From NCBI GenBank assembly GCA_026415975.1, contig JAOAFZ010000003.1:1-64000 (forward strand): a stretch of DNA of 64,000 bases. The letters are read 5' to 3'. A program made the translations under genes and the position numbers. This document shows, one piece after another, positions 23,887 through 32,017 of this stretch. The first letter of the stretch is position 1. Every line of letters begins with the position of its first letter. This DNA is from Patescibacteria group bacterium. Its GTDB lineage: Bacteria; Patescibacteriota; Microgenomatia; UBA1406; GWC2-37-13. The notes beneath the pieces are model-generated. The model had not been told where the DNA came from, did no database searches, and saw only the letters and a list, made by a program, of their open reading frames with translations.

Positions 23887-25334
23887 AGAGATTCACGCCG
23901 CACCTTAGGAAAGAGCGGTGGGCATTTCCTAATTGTACCAGAACAGGAGGCTGCAATCGTTGCACCGGTTGCGGGGAGAAAGGGCATGAGAGCTCTGCCA
24001 ACCGCGCCTACCCGTCTCAGATATTCCTGCAGAAAATCACTTCGCTCTTCTCGCGACTTTCGCCAGGGTTCATAATCGTTTACACCCTTATTTAACGACT
24101 TTACCTCCCGCCATAATGTTTCAAGTGCGGTATTGAACTGAAAAGCTTCAATTGCTCCCGTACCATCCGGACCTGAAAACCCCGGTGGGAGTGATTGTTC
24201 CCATAAGCCATTGGATTCCTCGGTTAGCGTCAGTCCGTCTTTCTCTGCTAGGTTGGTAATCCGGGTTACCAGATTACCGAGTTCGTTGGCAAGGTCTGAT
24301 TCGTATATATCATTCATGCGAGATAAGGAGAAATCCCCATCATCGAGAGAGGGTATTTCGCGTAAAAGATAGTATCGAACGGCATCTGTTCCAAAAGTAG
24401 AAACAATATCAAAAGGATGAACAACGTTTCCCAGCGATTTGCTCATCTTCTGGCCATCAACAGTAATGAAGCCATGAATGTATATTCCTTTCGATGGAGG
24501 TAATCCGGCTGACATAAGCATAGCCTGCCACATCGCAGACTGCTGGCGAAGATTATCTTTTCCCGCTACCTGGAAACCCGGCCACCAGCGCTCAAAAGCT
24601 GCTTGATCTTCTGGCCATCCGATAGTAGAGATGTAATTTACCAGCGCGTCAAACCAGACGTACATCACATGTTCATGATCTTCCGGGACCGGGACTCCCC
24701 AGGGCATCTTGCTTCTCAGGCGGGAAATACTGAAATCCTGTAATCCGGATTCCACAAAGTTTCGTATCTCTGCCAGTTTCGAGGCAGGGCGGACAAATTC
24801 AGGGTTTTTGGCATACAGATCAAGGAGCGGCTGTTGATAGCGCGACCAACGGAAGAAATAATTTTCTTCCTGTATTATTTCAAGTTCCAGGTTTGGATGA
24901 ACCGGACATCTACCATTTACCAGTTCGGAGTCGGTTTTCTCCATCTCACAACCGACACAGTATTTGACTGAGTAGTCTTTTTTGTAGATATCACCATTTG
25001 CCTCACAGCGCTTCCAGAAAGCTTGTGCTGCCATGATATGCCGGGAATCCGTAGTGCGTATGAAGTGGTTATAAGAGAGATTCAGTTTATCTTTCAGTTC
25101 GCTAAACCGTTTTGCATAATAGTCGCAGTATTCCTGTACACTCATTCCTTTTTCACCGGCCTTCCGGTATATTTTTAGACCATGCTCATCGGTCCCTGTA
25201 TTAAAAAAAACCTCGAAGCCGCGAAGCGAGTAATACCTGGCAAGAGTATCTGCCTGAATTATCTCCATAGCAAAACCGATATGCGGTTCTGCATTTACAT
25301 AGGGAAGTGTTGTTGTGATATAGAATGATTTCAT
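23883..25334 (-). CDS. metG: methionyl-tRNA synthetase
   Basis: This ~483-residue class I synthetase has the HIGH motif as HIGF in YVNAEPHIGFAME, KMSKS intact (GQKMSKSLGN) and a knuckle with CVGCEMEK and CPVH. It lacks the C-terminal tRNA-binding (EMAP) domain seen in many MetRS. The ATG at 25334 gives the family-typical start MKSFYITTTLPYVN; a GTG at 25349, overlapping the upstream stop (GTGA), is an alternative that adds five residues. Confidence 0.94.
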   Translation of the reverse strand: MKSFYITTTLPYVNAEPHIGFAMEIIQADTLARYYSLRGFEVFFNTGTDEHGLKIYRKAGEKGMSVQEYCDYYAKRFSELKDKLNLSYNHFIRTTDSRHIMAAQAFWKRCEANGDIYKKDYSVKYCVGCEMEKTDSELVNGRCPVHPNLELEIIQEENYFFRWSRYQQPLLDLYAKNPEFVRPASKLAEIRNFVESGLQDFSISRLRSKMPWGVPVPEDHEHVMYVWFDALVNYISTIGWPEDQAAFERWWPGFQVAGKDNLRQQSAMWQAMLMSAGLPPSKGIYIHGFITVDGQKMSKSLGNVVHPFDIVSTFGTDAVRYYLLREIPSLDDGDFSLSRMNDIYESDLANELGNLVTRITNLAEKDGLTLTEESNGLWEQSLPPGFSGPDGTGAIEAFQFNTALETLWREVKSLNKGVNDYEPWRKSREERSDFLQEYLRRVGAVGRALMPFLPATGATIAASCSGTIRKCPPLFPKVRRESL

Positions 25335-25345
25335 ACTATCCAGCT

Positions 25346-25630
25346 TCACGAAAGCAAGCGGTCAACGCCTATTATAAAACATAAGAGGATGGCTGTGTTC
25401 AAGAGATCAAACCCGATGAACGCATTCATTCCCAAAAAAATCAGTATGAACAATGCTAAAAGAAGCGCCTTTTGAAGCGGTAGAATCAATGCAGTTCCAG
25501 AAAAAACAAAGACAGCTGAAAGTGCAATCGTTACAGCGATAATCCCGGAAACAGGAGGTATCACCAGAAATATTCCTGCCAGGGAGAGTGCCGAAAATCC
25601 GCTGATGGACAATAAAATCACGCGTTTCAT
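25346..25630 (-). CDS. small membrane protein
   Basis: This 94-residue, very hydrophobic protein has about three membrane helices and few charges. I recognise no family. The start at 25630 is used because the longer frame runs back into rpsO on the opposite strand. GAGGGT just before the ATG may act as a weak ribosome binding site. A minus-strand TATAAT (25663-25658) would give a ~20-nt leader. It is probably co-transcribed with metG. Confidence 0.55.
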   Translation of the reverse strand: MKRVILLSISGFSALSLAGIFLVIPPVSGIIAVTIALSAVFVFSGTALILPLQKALLLALFILIFLGMNAFIGFDLLNTAILLCFIIGVDRLLS

Positions 25631-25636
25631 ACCCTC

Positions 25637-25676
25637 TTGCAACTTTCTATTCCTTCTATTATAATCACTGACTATG
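25637..25676 (+). promoter_or_regulatory. rpsO promoter, leaderless
   Basis: TTGCAA (25637-25642), 17-nt spacer, TATAAT (25660-25665), then 8 nt to the ATG at 25674. The -10 is part of a palindromic ATTATAAT (25658-25665) that also gives a minus-strand TATAAT toward the small membrane protein. Confidence 0.8.
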
Positions 25677-25943
25677 ATCCAACTACCAGACAATAAAAAG
25701 GAGATAATTGATTTATTTGCCCAGCATGAGGGAGACACTGGCTCACCAGAAGTTCAGGTTGCTCTGCTTTCTTACAAAATCCAGCGTTTGTCTTCTCATT
25801 TGGAAGAGAACAAAAAAGACAACCACTCCCGTCGGGGTCTACTCAAGGTAATTGCAAAGCGCCGGCGCATTATCAACTATCTTCAGAAGCTCGATGAAAA
25901 GCGCTATGCGGCCCTTATTTCCAAGCTTGGCCTGAAACGCTAA
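25674..25943 (+). CDS. rpsO: 30S ribosomal protein S15
   Basis: This 89-residue S15 binds 16S rRNA early in 30S assembly. It matches the family over its length: [36 protein letters not shown] and [10 protein letters not shown]. It precedes pnp, the same order as in many bacteria. Its mRNA seems leaderless, so the S15-binding leader pseudoknot known in E. coli cannot be present upstream of the ATG. Confidence 0.97.
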   Translation: MIQLPDNKKEIIDLFAQHEGDTGSPEVQVALLSYKIQRLSSHLEENKKDNHSRRGLLKVIAKRRRIINYLQKLDEKRYAALISKLGLKR

Positions 25944-25956
25944 TAGCTGGTATACT
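25927..25956 (+). promoter_or_regulatory. pnp promoter
   Basis: TTGGCC (25927-25932), 18-nt spacer and extended TGG-TATACT (TATACT 25951-25956) overlap the rpsO stop. A start near 25963 gives a ~135-nt leader, unusual here because most other genes appear leaderless. Confidence 0.65.
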
Positions 25957-25988
25957 AGTTATCATTTACCATTTAGCGGTTCGAGTGT

Positions 25989-26073
25989 ATAGCGAAGTGT
26001 TTTCTAGAAACGGTCGTACCGATGTTTTGCGTGTACTGAATTATACGAACGTTTCTACAAGATTCTTCGCTAT
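25989..26073 (+). promoter_or_regulatory. long hairpin in the pnp leader
   Basis: The leader folds into a near-continuous stem. Arms 25989-25997 and 26065-26073 pair over 9 bp. After a T-T mismatch, 25999-26003 pairs with 26059-26063 (two G-U). After a C-C mismatch, 26005-26012 pairs with 26050-26057 (8 bp). After a G-A mismatch, 26014-26018 pairs with 26044-26048. A 25-nt loop remains. No T-run follows, so it is not a terminator. It resembles the RNase III hairpin in the E. coli pnp leader through which PNPase represses itself. Confidence 0.75.
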
Positions 26074-26097
26074 TCAGTCTCCGCATATTTCTACTAT

Positions 26098-28203
26098 ATG
26101 AAACAGCCTCACAAAGGTGTGTATGAAGCGTCGATTATGGTCGACGATTCCGAATTAAAACTCCAGTTTGGGAAACTTGCCCAGCAAGCAACCTCGTCCG
26201 TACTTGCCACACTTGGTGAAACAACCGTCCTTGTGACCGTTGTAGCGGGGAAATTGCGTGACGATCTCGATTACTTTCCGTTGTCGGTGGAGTATGTCGA
26301 GAAACTGTATGCAGGAGGGCGCATCAAGGGCTCCCGCTGGGTAAAGAAAGAAGGCAAGCCGACCGATGATGCTATTCTCAAAGGTCGCCTGATCGATCGT
26401 TCGATCCGCCCCCTCTTCCCGAAAAATTACAAGCGCGATGTCCAGGTTGTTATTACGACTTTGTCAGTTGACGGTGTGCACCCGGCGGAAATCGTTGGTG
26501 CAATTGCGGTATCCGCCGCACTGCATGTGTCGTCGATCCCGTTCATGACCCCGATCGGCACGATGCGCATTGGCTACATCCGGCACGAATCCGGTGATGC
26601 CGCCTTTGTGGTGCACCCAACCTTCGAAGAAGACGCGATGTCCGATCTAGACCTAATCGTTTCGTCCTCGAAAGATAAGGTGCTCATGATTGAGACTCAA
26701 GCAAGCGAGTTGCCTCATACGGTAATCCAGGAAGCTATCAAGCTAGCAAAGGCCGAGAACCGGAAGATCATCGACTTTATCGAGTCTCTCCGTGCCGAGA
26801 TCGGGGTAGAAAAGGAAGAAGTTGAGCCCGACGAACTCAACGAAGTTCTTATGCAGTTCATTAAGGACAACTTTCTGGCGGAAATGACCGATCTCATCGA
26901 AAAGAACTCCCTCAAGGAGTCCTCCGATGCCTCTGCCGCAGAAAAGCTTGCTGATGCTATCATTGAAAAGGCCGGTGAAGGAGTCTACGACAAAACAAAA
27001 GTCCTGGGTGTCATTGATGCGCTGGGCAAGAAAATGATCAAGGAGCGGATTCTGGATACGAAAGTACGTATGGACGGCCGCGATCCGTTTACCGTTCGCC
27101 CGCTGAGCATAGAAGTCGGAGTGCTGCCGCGCGTCCATGGTAGCGCGCTGTTTCAGCGGGGTGATACCCAGGTGATGTCGATTGCCACTCTGGGTGCTCC
27201 AAGCATGACACAGCTTGTGGAAAGCCCCGAAGGCGAGGAAGAGCGTCATTACATGCACCACTACAACATGCCTCCTTACACGGTTGGTGAGACCGGCCGG
27301 ATAGGCTTTGCTTCCCGTCGCGAGATCGGCCATGGTGCACTTGCAGAAAAGGCTCTTGTGCCGGTACTGCCGAAGCCGTCCGACTTTCCGTATGCCGTCC
27401 GCGTTGTATCGGAGGTTTTGTCGTCGAACGGCTCTACGTCAATGGCCTCTACATGTGGATCCTCGCTGGCGCTGATGGATGCCGGTGTGCCGATCAAGGC
27501 GCCGGTGTCAGGAATTGCCATGGGACTCGTATCCCGATCTGACGATGACTACGTTATTCTGACCGATATTATGGGCCACGAAGACTTCGCCGGTGAAATG
27601 GACTTTAAGGTTGCCGGCACCCGGGAGGGGGTTACCGCGATGCAGCTGGATGTAAAGAATGCCGGGCTCACCGACAAAATGATCTCCGAGATATTCGAGC
27701 AGGCCGAGAAGGGTCGCCTGCATATACTGGATGCAATGGATGCGGTTATCAGCAAACCCCGCACCGAGCTTTCAAGCCATGCACCGAAGATCGTGGTCAT
27801 CAAGATCCCGACCGACAAGATCGGCGAGGTTATCGGCCCCGGCGGCAAGAATATTCGCGCTATGATTGCTAAGTCAAACACCGATATCAGCATTGAAGAT
27901 GATGGTGCGGTGACAATCACAGGTGTTGATATGAATGGCATCAACCTTGCTGTGGGAATGATCCAGTCAATCGCAAAAGAACCGGAGGTCGGGGAAGAAT
28001 ATATCGGCACCGTAGAACGTATTCTGCCATTCGGCGCATTCGTCGAGATAATGCCGGGGAGGGATGGATTGATCCATGTATCCAAAATGGGAAGAGGGTT
28101 TGTCAGGCGACCGGAAGACGTGCTCAAGATCGGTCAAGAGGTAAAAGTGAAGGTTATTCAGATTGACCCGCAAGGTCGTATTAACCTTGAGTTGGTGTCC
28201 TGA
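26098..28203 (+). CDS. pnp: polyribonucleotide nucleotidyltransferase (PNPase)
   Basis: This 701-residue 3'-5' phosphorolytic exoribonuclease has two RNase PH domains (first with LDYFPLSVEYVEKLYAGG; second with FQRGDTQVMSIATLG and SSNGSTSMAS), a KH domain (KIGEVIGPGGKNIRAM) and an S1 domain (GTVERILPFGAFVEIMPG). It ends just after the S1 domain, with no acidic tail. The ATG sits 24 nt after the leader hairpin, without a clear Shine-Dalgarno sequence. Autoregulation via the hairpin is inferred. Confidence 0.97.
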   Translation: MKQPHKGVYEASIMVDDSELKLQFGKLAQQATSSVLATLGETTVLVTVVAGKLRDDLDYFPLSVEYVEKLYAGGRIKGSRWVKKEGKPTDDAILKGRLIDRSIRPLFPKNYKRDVQVVITTLSVDGVHPAEIVGAIAVSAALHVSSIPFMTPIGTMRIGYIRHESGDAAFVVHPTFEEDAMSDLDLIVSSSKDKVLMIETQASELPHTVIQEAIKLAKAENRKIIDFIESLRAEIGVEKEEVEPDELNEVLMQFIKDNFLAEMTDLIEKNSLKESSDASAAEKLADAIIEKAGEGVYDKTKVLGVIDALGKKMIKERILDTKVRMDGRDPFTVRPLSIEVGVLPRVHGSALFQRGDTQVMSIATLGAPSMTQLVESPEGEEERHYMHHYNMPPYTVGETGRIGFASRREIGHGALAEKALVPVLPKPSDFPYAVRVVSEVLSSNGSTSMASTCGSSLALMDAGVPIKAPVSGIAMGLVSRSDDDYVILTDIMGHEDFAGEMDFKVAGTREGVTAMQLDVKNAGLTDKMISEIFEQAEKGRLHILDAMDAVISKPRTELSSHAPKIVVIKIPTDKIGEVIGPGGKNIRAMIAKSNTDISIEDDGAVTITGVDMNGINLAVGMIQSIAKEPEVGEEYIGTVERILPFGAFVEIMPGRDGLIHVSKMGRGFVRRPEDVLKIGQEVKVKVIQIDPQGRINLELVS

Positions 28204-28209
28204 CTACAG

Positions 28210-28231
28210 TATACTGACCTATCAGTATATG
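28210..28231 (+). promoter_or_regulatory. ftsK -10 box
   Basis: TATACT (28210-28215) lies 7 nt after the pnp stop and 13 nt before the ftsK ATG at 28229. A very short leader is expected. Confidence 0.45.
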
Positions 28232-30343
28232 GGTCGAAGAAAAAAACGCTCATCTAGATCGAGATCAGCCCCCGCCGTAAATGGGAGGACAATCACGACC
28301 ATAGTCGGGTTGCTCCTCTTTGCGGCAGGGGTAATTTCGTTGCTTGCGCTGGTCTTCACCATGACCGGATCGCCCGACGGAAACGGGAGACTACTCCTTG
28401 TTGTCAACAACTACATTACCGGATACTTCGGATGGGTGGGCATTTTTCTCCCGTTTCTTTTCATTATTGCTTCGGGTCATTTTTTCAGTTCACCCCGTCT
28501 TCATTTGGTTAAGCCGTCAATGACCGTGGGCATGGCGTTTATACTACTTGCTCTAATAACTTACTCTGGCTCAGGAAGCCTAGGTCAGCTGATAAAGGTA
28601 AACCTGATGATGGACTTCCAGGCTGTAGGCACATATTTTATCGCAACAGTTGTACTGCTGATTGGTTGCGTACTTTTTTTCGATACATCACTGGATGTTG
28701 CCTTCGAGATGATTCGCGATAAGATTGCCGAGATGAGACAGAAGAGTGATGAATCCGGAAAGGTAAAAGTGAAGCATAAGGAAGCAGATGCCGAAAAGGG
28801 AAAAAGGACGTTCATAAGTGACGAACTCCCGCCATGGGATCTGGAACAAAAGACCAGTCTAGAGCCGATTGTGGTCCTTCCGAAGAAAGATGTTGAGATC
28901 AAACCAGTTGCCGTGAGCAACTCTTCAACGTGGGTCTATCCACCATTAACTCTGTTACACGACGTAAAACAGGCAGGAGCAGATCGCGGTGATGTCAAAT
29001 GGAATGCGGACAAGATTGAAGAAACACTTGATTTGTTTGGTATCGGTGCCAAAGTCGTTGAGATAAATAAAGGACCAACAGTTACCCAGTATGCTCTGAA
29101 AATTAATCCCGGCACAAAGCTTTCCAAGATAACGTCTCTGGCGAATGACCTAGCCCTTGCGCTAGCCGCGCGGACCGGTGCAGTCCGGATAGAAGCACCA
29201 ATTCCAGGAAGGTCTCTCGTTGGTATCGAGATACCAAATGTCCGGTCACAGGTAGTAACACTCAAGATGATGCTCGAGTCTCCGGTCTTCGATACAAATG
29301 ATCCCTTGGTAGTTCCGCTTGGTCTTGATGTGACTGGACAGGTAGTAGCCACGAGTATTGCGAAAATGCCACATGTGCTTATTGCTGGTACCACCGGCTC
29401 AGGTAAATCAGTGATGCTCAATGCCTGGCTTGCAACTTTTCTGTTCCGGACCAGACCCGACGAGGTGCGGCTCATATTGGTAGATCCAAAACGTGTTGAA
29501 CTCTCACTCTACAATGGCATACCGCACCTGATTCACGAAGTTATTGTAGAGCCGCAGAAGATATTAAATTCACTTAGATGGACTATTGCGGAAATGGATG
29601 CCCGCTATAAAAAATTTGCTGAGGTGGGTACCCGAAACATAGAAGGATATAACAAGCTTCCTGATGTCGAAAAGATACCATATCTTATTTATGTCATAGA
29701 TGAACTTGCCGATCTGATGATGGTTGCGCCCAAGGATGCCGAGGAGTGTATCACCCGTATTGCCCAGATGGCCCGTGCAACCGGAATTCACCTGGTTCTT
29801 GCAACGCAGCGACCTTCGGTTGATGTTATCACCGGCCTGATGAAGGCTAACATACCAACAAGACTTGCCTTTAATGTCTCTTCGCGAGTAGATTCACAGG
29901 TAATCATCGATTCACCCGGTGCAGAGAAGTTGCTTGGCAAAGGAGATATGATGTATCTTCCTCCGGATCAGGCAAAACCACGACGTATCCAAGGCCCATA
30001 TGTGGATGAAAAAGAGATTAGTTCTGTTGTCAATTTTCTTAAGTCCCAGGTACCGAGTGTTCAATATATGAATGATGTTACTTCCGGTGCAGGACTTGTC
30101 GCTGCCGGGGGTCGTGGGGGTGCTCAGGGCGGAGGAAGCGAGGAAACTGATCCGTTGCTTCAGAATGCGATTGAGATTATTTCCAGTTTCGATAAAGCTT
30201 CTGCTTCGTTGCTACAAAGACGTTTAAGTGTCGGATACTCACGGGCGGCCCGGATCCTTGACCAATTGGAAGCTGCAGGCTATGTTGGACCGGCTGAGGG
30301 TTCAAAACCCCGCGAGGTCATCAAACGGAGTGGCGGAATATAG
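28229..30343 (+). CDS. ftsK: DNA translocase FtsK/SpoIIIE
   Basis: This 704-residue protein moves chromosomal DNA through the septum. A basic N-terminus precedes four membrane helices (~20-160) and a short linker; the motor has Walker A AGTTGSGKSVM, Walker B YVIDELADLMM and the TQRPSVDVITG block. The C-terminal gamma winged helix (LLQRRLSVGYSRAARILDQLE) should read KOPS-like sequences. The start at 28229 excludes 22 residues that overlap pnp. Confidence 0.96.
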   Translation: MGRRKKRSSRSRSAPAVNGRTITTIVGLLLFAAGVISLLALVFTMTGSPDGNGRLLLVVNNYITGYFGWVGIFLPFLFIIASGHFFSSPRLHLVKPSMTVGMAFILLALITYSGSGSLGQLIKVNLMMDFQAVGTYFIATVVLLIGCVLFFDTSLDVAFEMIRDKIAEMRQKSDESGKVKVKHKEADAEKGKRTFISDELPPWDLEQKTSLEPIVVLPKKDVEIKPVAVSNSSTWVYPPLTLLHDVKQAGADRGDVKWNADKIEETLDLFGIGAKVVEINKGPTVTQYALKINPGTKLSKITSLANDLALALAARTGAVRIEAPIPGRSLVGIEIPNVRSQVVTLKMMLESPVFDTNDPLVVPLGLDVTGQVVATSIAKMPHVLIAGTTGSGKSVMLNAWLATFLFRTRPDEVRLILVDPKRVELSLYNGIPHLIHEVIVEPQKILNSLRWTIAEMDARYKKFAEVGTRNIEGYNKLPDVEKIPYLIYVIDELADLMMVAPKDAEECITRIAQMARATGIHLVLATQRPSVDVITGLMKANIPTRLAFNVSSRVDSQVIIDSPGAEKLLGKGDMMYLPPDQAKPRRIQGPYVDEKEISSVVNFLKSQVPSVQYMNDVTSGAGLVAAGGRGGAQGGGSEETDPLLQNAIEIISSFDKASASLLQRRLSVGYSRAARILDQLEAAGYVGPAEGSKPREVIKRSGGI

Positions 30344-30371
30344 AAGGTAACTTTACTTTTTCGCATCGGTC

Positions 30372-30391
30372 TGCTATAATGCGCCGATATG
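30372..30391 (+). promoter_or_regulatory. extended -10 of the gene at 30389
   Basis: TGC-TATAAT (TATAAT 30375-30380) ends 8 nt before the ATG at 30389. Confidence 0.6.
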
Positions 30392-30907
30392 GCGGTGACC
30401 TATATAAATGGTAACACGTTTACAGTTGATTTTGTTCTCTGGAAACGGGATATTTCCTCCTACGTCCGCCATGCGTTTTTTCAGCTTGCCCCCGAGATCA
30501 TTTTGCGCACCAGAACAGTAAGGTTTATTCATTCTCTATTGTTCGCCGTACTGGTAACCGGATCAGTTCTTTTTGCTTCAGAACTTCTCGGGATTAGTAA
30601 TCTTCTTTTTTTGAGTATATACTTCCCCGTGTTTCTTGCATTCGTGGTTGTAACTCAATACCGACGGCTGTACACTGCAAAATCAGCGATGCAAGGGGAA
30701 CAGCTTATTTTCTGTCTTGAACCGGGTAAAATGACATTCAGGCGAGTAGGAGAACGGCACAGGACGGTGCTTACTGCCGCCGATATCATTGCAGTAGTCC
30801 ATAAGGATGATATGATAATAATCACAACTCGGGACGATGAATATATGCTTCCGACCCGAGCTCTCTCTGTTGGGCAGATTGAATCGATAAAGGCTTTTGC
30901 CGGGTAA
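30389..30907 (+). CDS. membrane protein with PH-like/YcxB-like C-terminal domain
   Basis: This 172-residue protein has two membrane helices (~50-90) and a soluble beta-rich C-terminal part (MTFRRVGERHRTVLTAADI.. and IIITTRDDEYMLPTRAL) that resembles YcxB/bacterial PH-type domains. The function is unknown. It has its own leaderless-type promoter and sits between ftsK and mltG. Confidence 0.6.
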   Translation: MAVTYINGNTFTVDFVLWKRDISSYVRHAFFQLAPEIILRTRTVRFIHSLLFAVLVTGSVLFASELLGISNLLFLSIYFPVFLAFVVVTQYRRLYTAKSAMQGEQLIFCLEPGKMTFRRVGERHRTVLTAADIIAVVHKDDMIIITTRDDEYMLPTRALSVGQIESIKAFAG

Positions 30908-30976
30908 AAATCACTCCCCGAGGCATCTTACTCGTCGTATTTCTCTCTTATGCACTGTGCCGAGTAAAAATCATTC
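30899..30976. repeat. short direct repeat pair, 60 nt apart
   Basis: GCCG(G/A)GTAAAAATCA(C/T)TC occurs at 30899-30916 and 30959-30976. The first copy contains the stop codon of the preceding gene, so the second may be a partial duplication of its 3' end. Confidence 0.5.
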
Positions 30977-30978
30977 GC

Positions 30979-30991
30979 TTGGAACCCAAGG
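30979..30991 (-). terminator. weak candidate terminator for mltG
   Basis: On the minus strand CTTGG-GTT-CCAAG forms a small hairpin after the mltG stop, and a TTTTT run follows about 8 nt later. The stem is short and the T-run distant, so this is tentative. Confidence 0.25.
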
Positions 30992-31009
30992 AAAAAGCGA
31001 GTATCGTTT

Positions 31010-32017
31010 CTAACGAAGGTATTTGCGAATATTTTCCTGATGTTTTTCGTAGGTCTCAGCATAATACATCTTGTTATCGTTACCGGTAATATAGTAAAGG
31101 TACGGGGTATCCATATCGGCTTCGGCAACTGCGATTATTGAGAGCAGACTCGGACTTGCAATCGGGCCGGGTGGTAAACCAGTGTTTTTGTAGGTGTTAT
31201 AGGGGTGATCTATCTTCAGATCATCCAGGGTAAGTCTTTTCCGCCACCATGATTTCTCAGCGGTGCTGTAGCCAAGTGCATACTGCACCGTAGCATCAAT
31301 TTGGAGCGGCATGTTTTCGCGCAACCGGCGGAGCATTATTGCCGCCACTGCACGGCGTGCTGCCTCGGAGCGGGCTTCACGCTCTACCAGAGATGCGAGG
31401 ATAATCAGTTCTTCTTCGCTGAGTCCGCGTTCCCGGGCCGAGGCAATGATCGCCGGAGTAACTTTGGTTTCGTAGTTTTCACTCATTTCTCGCAACAGAC
31501 CTTCTGCCGTAATTCCGGCGGGTACAAGGTAGGTATCCGGAAATAAATATCCCTCTCGGGCTCTACTCGTGATTTCTATTACAGGAATCCCCAGGTGTTC
31601 TTTTATTTCCTCTGCTACTTCTTCTTTCCGGAGACCTTCAATTATCGTTATCCAAGTATCGTTAGTGCCATGTGTCAGCTCCTCTGCAAGGGTCTTAGCA
31701 TCCATTGAAGGAGAAAGACGGAACTTACCTGCCTGGATTCGTTTTTCAATACCGCTGATACGTACGACGGTATAGAATACAAGCCGGTTCCGAATTAAAC
31801 CTTCACTTTTTAGTCTCCGGATTATTGAGTTTATTGATTCGCCCGGCTCAATTGTAAAGATCACCGAGGTTGTATTTTGAGCATTAACGGGGAGTGTCCC
31901 TTCACGGAACACGAGATAACCGGAAATAACTAAGACTACAAAAAGTACACCAAATATAAGAAAGCGCACTGAGATACGTTTTTTCTGTTTCTTATCCGGT
32001 CTTGATGAGTGAATCAT
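31010..32017 (-). CDS. mltG: endolytic transglycosylase MltG
   Basis: This 335-residue membrane-anchored lytic enzyme cleaves nascent glycan strands. It has one N-terminal helix (~18-38), a LysM-like segment (TIEPGESINSIIRRLKSEG) and the YceG domain with the catalytic Glu in LASLVEREARS, then PYNTYKNTGLPPGPIASPS. Its start overlaps the phosphorylase stop by ATGA (32017-32014). It supports the neighbouring murJ and the dcw cluster functionally. Confidence 0.94.
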   Translation of the reverse strand: MIHSSRPDKKQKKRISVRFLIFGVLFVVLVISGYLVFREGTLPVNAQNTTSVIFTIEPGESINSIIRRLKSEGLIRNRLVFYTVVRISGIEKRIQAGKFRLSPSMDAKTLAEELTHGTNDTWITIIEGLRKEEVAEEIKEHLGIPVIEITSRAREGYLFPDTYLVPAGITAEGLLREMSENYETKVTPAIIASARERGLSEEELIILASLVEREARSEAARRAVAAIMLRRLRENMPLQIDATVQYALGYSTAEKSWWRKRLTLDDLKIDHPYNTYKNTGLPPGPIASPSLLSIIAVAEADMDTPYLYYITGNDNKMYYAETYEKHQENIRKYLR

